DNA from: Thalassobacillus pellis
GTDB taxonomy: Bacteria > Bacillota > Bacilli > Bacillales > Halobacillaceae
Assembly (NCBI RefSeq): GCF_016908295.1
Contig: NZ_JAFBDO010000004.1
Location: 1 to 64,000 of the forward strand
DNA length: 64,000 nt
Direction: 5' to 3'
Below are positions 1-8,117 of the stretch, piece after piece. Position 1 is the stretch's first letter; the number at the start of each line of letters is the position of its first letter. The notes beneath the pieces are model-generated. The model was not told the DNA's origin, did no database searches, and saw nothing but the letters and a program-made list of their open reading frames with translations. Made by a program: the position numbers and the translations under genes.

Positions 1-220
1 TCACCCCCGACAAGCTTAAGACGAACCTCGCCGTGGCGGTCTTTGCCACAGAGAGGGTTGGCTTAAGACCTCGAGGGGGCAGGCGCTGGAGCTGGATGAA
101 ACAAAAGCGGAAGCGCCTTGCTCACCCCCGACAAGCTTAAGACGAACCTCGCCGTGGCGGTCTTTGCCACAGAGAGGGTTGGCTTAAGACCTCGAGGGGG
201 CAGGCGCTGGAGCTGGGTGA
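1..220. repeat. Tandem structured intergenic repeat, two copies, period 121 bp
   Basis: Bases 1-100 and 122-221 are the same except one base (ggatgaa versus gggtgaa). The complete second copy runs from about 106 to 217. Its left arm (GCGCC, CCCCCGA, CTTAAG) pairs with its right arm (CTTAAG, TCGAGGGGG, GGCGC), so a copy folds into a long imperfect hairpin around a CCGTGGCGG-TTTGCCAC core. The first copy is cut by the window edge. It is much richer in GC than its surroundings and has no open frame of note. It looks like one of the dispersed hairpin repeats of Bacillaceae intergenic regions; the family assignment is from memory. Confidence 0.8.
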
Positions 221-262
221 AAACATCCGTAAAAGGGTTACCTAAACCATCTATATAATTTG

Positions 263-296
263 AAAACGCTCAAGGGGCTGCTCCCTTGAGCGTTTT
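263..296 (-). terminator. Rho-independent terminator
   Basis: Inverted arms AAACGCTCAAGGG and CCCTTGAGCGTTT are separated by six bases. The hairpin lies just past the end of the minus-strand gene at 309-608, with T-rich flanks on both strands. Confidence 0.85.
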
Positions 297-308
297 ATTG
301 GTTAGATT

Positions 309-608
309 TTAATTGGCAAAATTCTTGAACTGCGGGGCATGGAGGCGAGCGAATTTAATGATTTGCTCATATGTCTCTTCTGCAACATCTTTTCTCGTCA
401 GGGCGTAGACGTTTACTGTACCTTCATCAATGATTTTGATTCTGGCCCCGCCGCGGACGTATAAGGTCACATAAAGAAATGGATCCAGCAATTCATTTAC
501 AACAAGAAAATCTTTAGGGAAATCGGCAGTGATAATCAAGCGGTCTTCTACCTGTTTGAGTGATAGCTTGCTGTTGCAATGTAGATTATTCACATGGTTG
601 AGATACAA
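309..608 (-). CDS. Hypothetical protein, 99 aa
   Basis: Small soluble protein that I do not recognise. The start is TTG at 606-608, preceded on the minus strand by GGAG with a nine-base spacer. A strong terminator follows at 263-296, so it is probably a monocistronic real gene. The chain begins with basic and polar residues, has a beta-rich centre (VTLYVRGGARIKII) and a helical C-terminus. There is no signal peptide, membrane segment or catalytic motif to suggest a function. Confidence 0.6.
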   Translation of the reverse strand: MYLNHVNNLHCNSKLSLKQVEDRLIITADFPKDFLVVNELLDPFLYVTLYVRGGARIKIIDEGTVNVYALTRKDVAEETYEQIIKFARLHAPQFKNFAN

Positions 609-729
609 TATCTGGCACTCCTTTAGTTTCTATTATCGTGTAACACTCGATAATACTCGCCATTCATCCCAAATATACCATCAAAATTTTAAGGAAATGT
701 AAAATCGCTCCTACATTAAGCTTTCCCTA

Positions 730-1623
730 TTAACTTCTGGAAATTCCCGGTCTCCATCCTCTTCTTTTCCCAGGGGAAAAAGAAAGCAGCAATAATGCGA
801 AGAATATCAGGAAGACTCCTGTCCACGCAACAGGTGTAAGGACTTCGTCTAACAGAAATACACCTAATATTGTAGCTGTCAATGGCTCAGCCAAGGCTAA
901 TGTTACCGCGAAGGAGGAAGGCACGTTTTTCAGCCCCTTCGTGTAGAAATGATAGGGCAAGGCAGTTGCGATGAGTCCCAGATGCAGAGCTACAAGAACC
1001 CCATTCATTTGAAAAAGCCATGCTGTATCATAAATAAATAACAATGGAGTCAGCATAATGGCGCTGCATGTGAACACAACTCCTACCACTGCCTCAGGAG
1101 ATTTCGTTTGCAATAAATTTTTGTTGAACATCGTGTAAGCGGCAAAAGACAATCCCGCCCCAACAGCAAGCACGATTCCCGTTATATCAATGGTCACTTC
1201 CTGACTGCTTGTAACCAGGCAGACGCATCCGGTGATGGCAACCATTGTAGAAACCCACCATTTCCAGGCAGGAAAACGATTGGTATACACCCACTCCAAC
1301 AGTCCTGCAAGTATCGGGGAACTACCGATTGCAACCATTGTCCCCACTGCTACACCTGTCTGGGCGACTGCTGAGAAGAATAACAACTGGTAGCTGGCCA
1401 TACTGACAGCGGCGAGCATAGTCGGCCCGTCAAACAGATGACTTCTGCTGAGTGACATCCTCATAAGAGCGTATAGGAAAAGCACAAATCCCCCGATTGC
1501 AAGCCGCATCGTACCGACGATAATAGGGGATGCACCAGATGGAGCAAATGTTTGTGCTGTACCTGCCGTTCCCCATAACGTTGCTGCCAACAAAATAAGC
1601 AGTAACGCCCCCCTGCTTTCCAT
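730..1623 (-). CDS. EamA/DMT-family transporter
   Basis: Integral membrane protein of about 297 aa with roughly ten hydrophobic segments in two homologous halves, the usual build of the drug/metabolite transporter superfamily (EamA domains). The first half opens with LLAATLWGTAGTAQTF and the second ends with the EPLTA and LGVFLLDE segments typical of EamA proteins. Substrate is unknown; relatives export amino acids or other metabolites. A longer frame exists, but GGAGGGG lies within its first nine codons and sits correctly in front of ATG 1623, so I choose that start. It is a single gene, with intergenic DNA on both sides. Confidence 0.85.
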   Translation of the reverse strand: MESRGALLLILLAATLWGTAGTAQTFAPSGASPIIVGTMRLAIGGFVLFLYALMRMSLSRSHLFDGPTMLAAVSMASYQLLFFSAVAQTGVAVGTMVAIGSSPILAGLLEWVYTNRFPAWKWWVSTMVAITGCVCLVTSSQEVTIDITGIVLAVGAGLSFAAYTMFNKNLLQTKSPEAVVGVVFTCSAIMLTPLLFIYDTAWLFQMNGVLVALHLGLIATALPYHFYTKGLKNVPSSFAVTLALAEPLTATILGVFLLDEVLTPVAWTGVFLIFFALLLLSFSPGKRRGWRPGISRS

Positions 1624-1877
1624 CGGCCTTCCCCTCCATTCCAAACTCAATTGTACTTCTTTATGAATCGTACCTATATTCTACAACAAGAAATTTCCAG
1701 GTAAAAACAAAAGCTTCTCACAGTAAAGCATTAACGCATTGGAGGGCTTCCCCCCATTACAGTTTCATTTCTATTTATTTAAAAGACTCCCGTTTCGAAT
1801 ATCCTATGATAAAATGTAGGCTCCTTTTTCTAGTAGACTTAAATGCTTGGGCAGAGCGCATGAAAGGATGTGTCCGT

Positions 1878-2990
1878 ATGAAAAAACTTTCTTACCTGAT
1901 CACTATATTATCGTTGATTGTCATTCTTGCTTCATGTTCGGATTCTACCTCGACAAATCCAGAAGACCAGCACCAAAATTCTCAAAAAGAAGAAAATCAC
2001 AATACGAAGGAAAAAAAATCATCAAACAATAAGGAAAACAGCACTGATGCTCAACAGCCTTTTGAAGCCTTAAAACCATCAGAGGATGCGAAGCCGCTTA
2101 AAGAGAAACTGTCTGAAAAAGAGCAAAAGCAGATGCCTGCGCCAGAAGCAGCAGGCAGCAAGCAGGCGAGATCGATTCCTGCAGGACAAACGCTTGTGAA
2201 TGGTGCAAAAGATAAGAGTAATGGACCTTTAAAGAACCATCGGCTTGTTGCTTATTACGGTCATCCTAATTCGACAGAAATGGGAATAGTTGGGGAAATG
2301 GAACCGGAGGCGATGATGAAAAAGCTAAAGGAGCAGGCGCAGGTCTACTCCGATGCAGATCCTTCACGACCGGCTGTTCCGACCATAGAACTGATTACTA
2401 CTGTCGCACAGCGTGACCCCGGCCCCAATGGGAAGTACTATCGAATGACTCCGGAAGAGGATATTGAAAAGTATGCCAAGCTTGCTGAAAAACATAATGC
2501 CCTGCTCTTGTTAGATGTACAACTTGGGAAGGATTCGGTCATGAATCAGGTCAAATTAATCGAAAAATGGCTGAAACGTCCTTATGTACATCTCGCGATT
2601 GATACAGAATTCCATGTAGGCAAAGGGGAAGTCCCCGGCGAAGACCTTGGCCAGGTGAACGGAGCAGAAGTCCAAAAAGCGGTAGAATACTTATCTAAAT
2701 TAGTAGAAAAACAGGATTTGCCCGATAAGTTTATTTTAGTCCATCAATTTACAGACGCAGCCCTTACCAACAAAAAAGCTATCAAACCGACCGAGAACGT
2801 GGAAGTTGCCCTTAATTTCGACGGATGGGGAGTTTCCTCCGATAAACACGAGGGCTACCGGAAATATGTCCGGGAAGAAGCCACCCAGTACGGAGGGTTC
2901 AAAGTTTTTTATAAGAAAGACGAACCTGTCATGAACCCCCTCGAGGTCATCAAACTCGACCCCAGTCCCGCAATCGTAAACTATCAATAG
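1878..2990 (+). CDS. Lipoprotein of unknown function, 370 aa
   Basis: The start is ATG 1878, with a GAAAGGA ribosome site upstream. The N-terminus is a lipoprotein signal: lysines, a hydrophobic stretch, then LASC as lipobox, so the mature protein should be anchored on the outer face of the membrane. Residues about 25-110 are a low-complexity linker rich in N, K, E and Q. The remaining roughly 240 residues (from HRLVAYYGHP) look like a folded alpha/beta, possibly TIM-barrel-like domain with conserved-looking segments LLLDVQLG and HLAIDTEFH. I recall similar Bacillaceae lipoproteins without assigned function. It converges with the peptidase gene and shares its terminator. Confidence 0.8.
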   Translation: MKKLSYLITILSLIVILASCSDSTSTNPEDQHQNSQKEENHNTKEKKSSNNKENSTDAQQPFEALKPSEDAKPLKEKLSEKEQKQMPAPEAAGSKQARSIPAGQTLVNGAKDKSNGPLKNHRLVAYYGHPNSTEMGIVGEMEPEAMMKKLKEQAQVYSDADPSRPAVPTIELITTVAQRDPGPNGKYYRMTPEEDIEKYAKLAEKHNALLLLDVQLGKDSVMNQVKLIEKWLKRPYVHLAIDTEFHVGKGEVPGEDLGQVNGAEVQKAVEYLSKLVEKQDLPDKFILVHQFTDAALTNKKAIKPTENVEVALNFDGWGVSSDKHEGYRKYVREEATQYGGFKVFYKKDEPVMNPLEVIKLDPSPAIVNYQ

Positions 2991-3034
2991 GGGACAGTCC
3001 CCCGCCGCTTTAACGCAGTGGGGGACTGTCCCCC
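2990..3034. terminator. Shared inverted repeat between convergent genes
   Basis: GGGGACAGTCCCCC and its complement GGGGGACTGTCCCC surround a short loop. The repeat begins at the last base of the lipoprotein stop codon and contains the stop and last codons of the peptidase gene on the other strand. It can act as a terminator for both, though its T-tract is poor. Confidence 0.65.
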
Positions 3035-3720
3035 AAATATTCCGTTTCAAGTTCTATTTCTTTTACTCCTTTATCATAAAAGACTTTATATGCTTTCGCA
3101 TCAGGTTTTGAACTTACTATTTTACTAACTTCGTCATCTACGAAATGAATGCCCACCCCATCATCAGCTGCAACACCTGGCTTTATTTTATGAGAAGCAA
3201 TAAGTTCATGATAAGTGGGTCTTCTTTCTGTTTCCCCATCGTAATGAGGACAGTTGCTCCCTTTTAAGAAACCCAGGCATCGTAAAGGCTCGAGCTTATC
3301 ACCATAAGAATCGGTAACCCCTTCTTCAAACCAACAAATGGAGCCTGCACTGACACCAGCGAGTACAACTCCTTGCTCCCAAGCTTTCCTCAGTATCTGA
3401 TCCAACTCCCATTCCTTCCATAAAGCCAGCAGATTCTTTGTATTTCCTCCTCCAACATATATAATATCTTTTTCTAGTATATACCCTTCTAAATCACGAG
3501 TAGGTGGTTTAAATAAGGATAGATGGGAGGGCTGGCATTTATGATTTTCTGCAAAATCATAAAACCAGTCTAAACAAACTTCTGCATCCCCACTCGCTGT
3601 CGGAACATAACAGATTTTCGGACTAGCTTTCCCTGACTGTTTCAAAATGTACAGATCAAGTAACGGATTTTCAGGTTCCGTGGAAAATCCTCCCCCTCCT
3701 AGTGCAATGATTTGTCTCAT
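3010..3720 (-). CDS. Peptidase E-like (S51 family) serine peptidase
   Basis: Alpha/beta protein of about 236 aa in the family of dipeptidase E and cyanophycinase-like peptidases, which cleave N-terminal Asp dipeptides in the cytoplasm. The N-terminus has the IALGGGG strand-loop, the middle has IIYVGGGNTKNLL, and the nucleophile elbow is GVSAGS with the catalytic serine inside. A downstream PHYDGETERR segment fits the family. GAAGGGG lies nine bases before ATG 3718-3720, so I prefer that start to the ATG three codons upstream. The C-terminal residues GDSPPLR are encoded by one arm of the shared inverted repeat. Confidence 0.85.
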   Translation of the reverse strand: MRQIIALGGGGFSTEPENPLLDLYILKQSGKASPKICYVPTASGDAEVCLDWFYDFAENHKCQPSHLSLFKPPTRDLEGYILEKDIIYVGGGNTKNLLALWKEWELDQILRKAWEQGVVLAGVSAGSICWFEEGVTDSYGDKLEPLRCLGFLKGSNCPHYDGETERRPTYHELIASHKIKPGVAADDGVGIHFVDDEVSKIVSSKPDAKAYKVFYDKGVKEIELETEYLGDSPPLR

Positions 3721-3952
3721 ATTAACCATCCCCTTCGCAATTGGGTTAATTTTTGCTCAGCTTCTTAACTGGTACCACAGGGACAATTTATCAAACGCCT
3801 GGGTTGTTGGAACAATGTAGATAACATGTGAACTGATTTAGGTTTACCTATAAGAAATTAAAGGAATTGCCACCTACATCTTTTAAATCAGGAGCGTAAA
3901 AAGTCGCATTTAAAAAAAACTCGTATCATTACTTACTTTTAGGAGGCACTCA

Positions 3953-4822
3953 ATGAGGTTCAAAGGTGTAGGTTTAGTCATTTTGGCCGCTGTATGCTGG
4001 GGTATCAGCGGAGGAATTGCAGATATTTTAATGACCAAGGGCTGGGATCCTATAGTCATTTCACTGTACCGAGGAGCTGTCGGTTTTTTATGCTTTTTTG
4101 CGTGGTTTCTCTTTCGCTTTAGACAAAATTGGAGCTCCTCTCCTCGTTTATATGTCTGGTCCATATTGGCAGGTGTTGGGGTAGCCGGCAATTTCACATT
4201 TTATTTTCTCAGTATCCAAGCCTCAAGCATTGCTGTTGCCGCCACTTTAATGTACACAGCACCTGTGTTTGTCCTATTATTCTCTTTTTTACTACGGATT
4301 GAACGTTCTACCTGGTTTAAATGGGGATGCATTGCCGGTGTACTCATGGGGATCATTCTGCTTACAGGTGCTTACAACACAGATGCGATTTCCGTGAGTT
4401 TTCCAGGGGCGGCAGCTGGGATTGCTGCTGGACTTTCCTATGCGTTGTTTATATTCGGGTTTAAAAACGCCTCTTCTATCGGAAAGCCGCAGACCACCTT
4501 AACTATCGCTTTTTTTTCATTTTGTCTCGTGTTATTTCTATTTACGGACAAGAGTAAGGCAGCAGCTGCGTTAACATCCAGCGATATAGGTTGGTTTCTC
4601 TTATTAGGGCTTGTAGGTGCCGGTATTTCATTTATATTGTATGTCATCGGCATACGATGGACTGCCGCATCAACTGCTTCGATGGTCGCTATGGTAGAGC
4701 CGGTGACTGCTTCTTTATTTGGAGTACTCTTGCTCGGAGATCATTTGACCATCATTCAAACCCTTGGAATGGCGCTCATCCTGGTTACGATCACCGTACT
4801 TAGCGTGAAGCAGTCAGACTGA
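3953..4822 (+). CDS. EamA/DMT-family transporter
   Basis: A 289-aa integral membrane protein with about ten hydrophobic segments in two EamA repeats. The N-terminus LVILAAVCWGISGGIAD and the second-half segment MVAMVEPVTASLFGVLLLGD are typical. A perfect AGGAGG lies six bases before ATG 3953. It is the second EamA protein within 3 kb; the two differ enough in sequence that recent duplication is unlikely. Substrate cannot be inferred from the sequence. It is monocistronic. Confidence 0.88.
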   Translation: MRFKGVGLVILAAVCWGISGGIADILMTKGWDPIVISLYRGAVGFLCFFAWFLFRFRQNWSSSPRLYVWSILAGVGVAGNFTFYFLSIQASSIAVAATLMYTAPVFVLLFSFLLRIERSTWFKWGCIAGVLMGIILLTGAYNTDAISVSFPGAAAGIAAGLSYALFIFGFKNASSIGKPQTTLTIAFFSFCLVLFLFTDKSKAAAALTSSDIGWFLLLGLVGAGISFILYVIGIRWTAASTASMVAMVEPVTASLFGVLLLGDHLTIIQTLGMALILVTITVLSVKQSD

Positions 4823-4891
4823 TTTTTCCAGTCAGTTCCATTCCCCGTTAAGTATATCTATAAAAACGTAATATCGCCTACTGCCACTAAA

Positions 4892-5065
4892 CTAATCGAA
4901 ATAGAAATACAGGATGATGAAGTAGAAGATGGCAACTACAGTGATAAACGTCAACGCCTCTACTATATCGCTTGTAGGATATTCCGATAGTTTCATAAGG
5001 AAGTACAGCGGCCAGCTAATGTAGGAAATAACACCAAGCAAGTAAAAAAACTTTTTATCTTCCAT
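4892..5065 (-). CDS. Small membrane protein, 57 aa
   Basis: Starts at ATG 5063-5065 behind GGGAGGT. The product begins MEDKKFFYLL and contains two hydrophobic segments (about residues 6-25 and 34-55), so it is probably a two-span membrane protein. A longer frame to 5164 would run through the terminator of the neighbouring gene and lacks a ribosome site, so I reject it. Function unknown. Confidence 0.65.
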   Translation of the reverse strand: MEDKKFFYLLGVISYISWPLYFLMKLSEYPTSDIVEALTFITVVAIFYFIILYFYFD

Positions 5066-5142
5066 AGCTACCTCCCTCGTTGTTCGAATAATTTTTACCC
5101 TAGCATTTACGAGAATATGGCAAAGAAGTTTCATAATCCCCA

Positions 5143-5183
5143 AAAAAAGGCGCAGTTCCTCCATCGGAATTGCGCCTTTTCCT
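5143..5183 (-). terminator. Terminator of the OYE-family gene
   Basis: GGCGCAGTTCC and GGAATTGCGCC form a stem with a six-base loop, with A/T tracts on both sides. It begins right after the stop of the gene at 5185-6288. Confidence 0.85.
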
Positions 5184-5184
5184 T

Positions 5185-6288
5185 TTAATATAACTTTTTC
5201 AAAGCTTCTTTATCAAATGGCAAAAGGTCATCAGCCCTGCCTTCATGCACTTTTTTCACCCATTCAGGGTCCTGCAAAAGGGAACGGCCGATGGCGACCA
5301 GATCAAATTCTCCTTTATCAAGCTTCGTTAACAGCCCGTCCAGGCTTGTCGTACCTGCTGCAGAAAAGCTGGTGAATTCGCCATCCAGACCGACGGAGCC
5401 GACTGCGATGACAGGTTTTCCGGTAAGTTTTTTCGTCCAGCCTGCCAGGTTCAGATCTGATCCTTCAAATTCCGGTTCCCAGAAACGTCTTGTAGAGCAG
5501 TGGAATATATCTACGCCTGCTTCTGCCAGTGGTTTCAGAAAACGTTCCAGCTCATCTGGATTTTTGGCAAGCTTCGCTTCAAAGTCATTCATTTTCCACT
5601 GGGAGAAACGGAAAATGATCGGGAAATCAGGTCCTACTTCCCTGCGGCACGCTTCAATTATTTCCACAGCGAATTGTGTTCTGCCGACAAGGTCACCACC
5701 GAAACGATCCTCCCGACGATTTGTCTGTTCCCAGAAAAATTGATCGATTAAGTATCCGTGAGCACCATGCAGTTCAATCCCATCAAAACCTAGCCGTTTG
5801 GCATCAGCTGCGCCTTGTGCATAGGCCTCCACCAATGCTTCCACTTCTTCAGTGCTCGGCGGATCGGTGACCTGTTCTCCATCCAGACTAAGGCCGGATG
5901 GACCTACGGGCATGGCCTCCTCGTTCGGCAAGTCCCCTTTTTTCCTGGTCATTCCCACATGCCAAAGCTGGGGAACGATTTTCCCGCCAGCACGATGGAC
6001 TTCCTCCACTACTTTCCCCCAGCCTTGGAGAGCTTTTTCCCCATGGAAAAGCGGAATGCTGTCTCCTGCTACAGCGGCTGGATGATTGATGCCAGTTCCT
6101 TCTGTTACAATCAATCCAACTTCATTCTCGGCACGACGACGATAGTAGGCAGCCACATCTTCGTTTGGTACGCCATTCGGAGAAAACTTACGAGTCATCG
6201 GTGCCATCACTGTACGGTTCGGTAATTGTATTTTTTCACTCATAAATGGTCGGAATAATGGTTCTGTCGTTGTTTTTGTTTGATTCAA
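5185..6288 (-). CDS. Old-yellow-enzyme-family NADH:flavin oxidoreductase
   Basis: A 367-aa TIM-barrel flavoprotein of the OYE family, FMN-dependent ene-reductases that use NAD(P)H to reduce activated C=C bonds. Visible signatures are the N-terminal NRTVMAPMTR, the substrate-binding pair in ELHGAHGYLIDQFF, NRREDRFGG and the C-terminal FMN phosphate-binding part DLVAIGRSLLQDPEW. The length is normal for a single-domain OYE; no C-terminal Fe-S/FAD half as in 2,4-dienoyl-CoA reductase is present. It stands alone with its own terminator. The physiological substrate is unknown. Confidence 0.9.
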   Translation of the reverse strand: MNQTKTTTEPLFRPFMSEKIQLPNRTVMAPMTRKFSPNGVPNEDVAAYYRRRAENEVGLIVTEGTGINHPAAVAGDSIPLFHGEKALQGWGKVVEEVHRAGGKIVPQLWHVGMTRKKGDLPNEEAMPVGPSGLSLDGEQVTDPPSTEEVEALVEAYAQGAADAKRLGFDGIELHGAHGYLIDQFFWEQTNRREDRFGGDLVGRTQFAVEIIEACRREVGPDFPIIFRFSQWKMNDFEAKLAKNPDELERFLKPLAEAGVDIFHCSTRRFWEPEFEGSDLNLAGWTKKLTGKPVIAVGSVGLDGEFTSFSAAGTTSLDGLLTKLDKGEFDLVAIGRSLLQDPEWVKKVHEGRADDLLPFDKEALKKLY

Positions 6289-6456
6289 TTATTTTCCTCC
6301 TTTTACCCTGATGCTCATCATTATTGCAAATTCTGCCAGGGAAGAAAAGAATTTTGACTTCAAGATATTACAATAGGTTATGAATCAAAGAGGACTACCT
6401 ATACCGATTCAGTTGGACTTACATAAGCTATCGTATACAGACAGGAGGTGAAAATC

Positions 6457-6894
6457 GTGGAGAAATTCATTGCTAAGCTTAAAGGGGAAAACGAAGTACC
6501 TCCAGTAAGAACAGAAGCTTTTGGCGTGGCAAAGTTTGTTGCCGACCGCCATCGAAATAAAATTAAATTCCAATTAGAGGTCTTTGACATCAGGAACTTC
6601 ATTCAAGCTCATATTCATTTTGGCGCCCGTAACGAAAACGGACCAGTTCTGGCTTTCCTTTTTGGCGAAAATGTAGAAACCATCGAGCAGCAAAATGGGA
6701 TAAGCACCCGTAAAGGCGTTATTACCGGAGTCATTACCAACAAAGATATTGTCCGTAATAATGTAGGCGTGCGTAGTGTCCGTGATTTACTAAAACTGAT
6801 GGAAAAAGAACTCACTTATGTAAACGCCCATACCGAACAGAACCCTGCCGGGGAAATCAGGGGACAAATCATCCCTGTTAAAAACGTATATTAG
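6457..6894 (+). CDS. CHRD-domain protein
   Basis: Protein of about 145 aa that is essentially one CHRD domain. It starts with AKLKGENEVPPV, contains AHIHFGARNENGPVLAFLF, and ends with YVNAHTEQNPAGEIRGQI, the hallmark segments of that fold. GTG 6457 is eight bases after AGGAGG; an upstream GTG at 6448 overlaps the ribosome site and is rejected. CHRD domains occur in secreted or surface proteins, but this copy has no signal peptide. It has its own terminator. Confidence 0.85.
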   Translation: MEKFIAKLKGENEVPPVRTEAFGVAKFVADRHRNKIKFQLEVFDIRNFIQAHIHFGARNENGPVLAFLFGENVETIEQQNGISTRKGVITGVITNKDIVRNNVGVRSVRDLLKLMEKELTYVNAHTEQNPAGEIRGQIIPVKNVY

Positions 6895-6902
6895 GCAAAT
6901 GT

Positions 6903-6943
6903 AAAAGGATATGGAGATTCTGCATCGTCCATATCTTTTTTAT
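6903..6943 (+). terminator. Terminator of the CHRD gene
   Basis: AAGGATATGGA and TCCATATCTTT form a stem followed by a run of T on the plus strand, starting ten bases after the stop codon. Confidence 0.85.
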
Positions 6944-7093
6944 GTCTACTAATTTTATCACTGTATCGACTTTCCCATACTATAAACTCTTAAAAGAGAC
7001 GTAGGACAGCTGCCATTTAATAAGTTAGTTGGTCTTTATTAAAACATCCGTTATAATTATATTATTATTCAAGCATCACTGGGAGGCGTTTTT

Positions 7094-7921
7094 ATTACAA
7101 CAAAAGAGTTTGAATTCTTAAGACCCATCACTTCTTCTATCCTTGAAAAGATCGAAGAATTAGCTGAACATCTCCACCCTCAGGAAAATAGTAAAAACGA
7201 CTTCGTCAATGAGCTGCTTCCATGGCGGAAAAGATTGATAGAAGTGTATGCCAGATCTATCATTCTGGAAGAGGAAGAAGCCGTTGAAGCTCTGGAAGAA
7301 TGGGGTAGACAAGTTTCCGGAAAACTGGTTTCTCTCAGGCTGCCATTAGATATAGCCCTGGCAGAAATCAGTCATTATCGAGAAATAATCGGAGACCACA
7401 TTAAAGAGGAAGCGAAAGAACAGCAGCTGACTTTTGATGAATTTTATCAAATCGTCGCTAAATTTAATCGCACAGTTGATAAGGCCGTACTCATGACCAG
7501 CCGCTCTTTTATGGATGATTTTGAAGATACCATCAAAAAAGCCCAATACGCGGTCAATGAATTATCGATACCTGTCGTACGAATTACCGAAGAAGCCGGC
7601 ATCATTCCAATCGTCGGCGAAATTGATACCAACCGTGCACAAATATTAATGGAAAACGCCCTCTCAGAAGGAATTAAATTTGATTTAGATACGATCATCA
7701 TCGACTTGTCAGGTGTCTCCATCATCGACACCATGGTCGCTCATCAAATTTTCAGAGTCATCGATTCCTTAAAACTGACAGGAATAGAAGCAATTATAAG
7801 CGGAATTCGTCCTGATATCGTACAGACAATGGTAAGTCTCGGGATCGATATGAAGCACGTGGAAACTTACAGCAGTCTTCACCGTGCCATAAAAAAAGTG
7901 GTAAATATAACAACAAATTAA
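7094..7921 (+). CDS. RsbR-type STAS regulator of the general stress response; likely ATT start
   Basis: The C-terminal ~115 residues are a STAS domain (PVVRITEEAGIIPIVGEID; IIDLSGVSIIDT; ISGIRPDIVQTMVSLG), with the Ser/Thr positions that kinase RsbT targets in RsbR proteins. The N-terminal half is helical, like the RsbR-paralogue sensing domain. RsbR proteins form the stressosome upstream of sigma B. The frame is open well above the first conventional start (TTG 7235), where the sequence TTKEFEFLRPITSSILEKIE continues smoothly. GGGAGG (7081-7086) is seven bases before ATT 7094, with no ATG, GTG or TTG in frame between. From ATT the protein has 275 aa, close to RsbR paralogues as I remember them. 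There is no rsb operon around it. Confidence 0.82.
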   Translation: MTTKEFEFLRPITSSILEKIEELAEHLHPQENSKNDFVNELLPWRKRLIEVYARSIILEEEEAVEALEEWGRQVSGKLVSLRLPLDIALAEISHYREIIGDHIKEEAKEQQLTFDEFYQIVAKFNRTVDKAVLMTSRSFMDDFEDTIKKAQYAVNELSIPVVRITEEAGIIPIVGEIDTNRAQILMENALSEGIKFDLDTIIIDLSGVSIIDTMVAHQIFRVIDSLKLTGIEAIISGIRPDIVQTMVSLGIDMKHVETYSSLHRAIKKVVNITTN

Positions 7922-7924
7922 GAA

Positions 7925-7976
7925 AAAGAGGCAGCCCGTAAGCTTATACCTTACTTACCCTGCCTCTTTTCTTGTT
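7925..7976 (+). terminator. Terminator of the RsbR-type gene
   Basis: AAGAGGCAG and CTGCCTCTTTT form the base of a longer hairpin containing GTAAG and CTTAC, followed by T-rich sequence. Confidence 0.8.
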
Positions 7977-8075
7977 TTATGCTTTGCCCATGCACAAAAT
8001 CAAAGCCAGGATCACTACTCATCACTACCCTTGACGGAAGAATCGGAAGCCGGTTGCTAAGAGGGGCGATGTACA

Positions 8076-8106
8076 TAGAAAAACCGCAGATGTCATTCAT
8101 CTACGG
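8076..8106 (-). terminator. Terminator at the end of the galactan operon
   Basis: On the minus strand CCGTAGATG, five-base loop, CATCTGCGG, then TTTTTCT. It lies 12 bases past the stop of the GH35 gene and closes the galactan gene string. Confidence 0.85.
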
Positions 8107-8117
8107 TCCTTTCCCTT

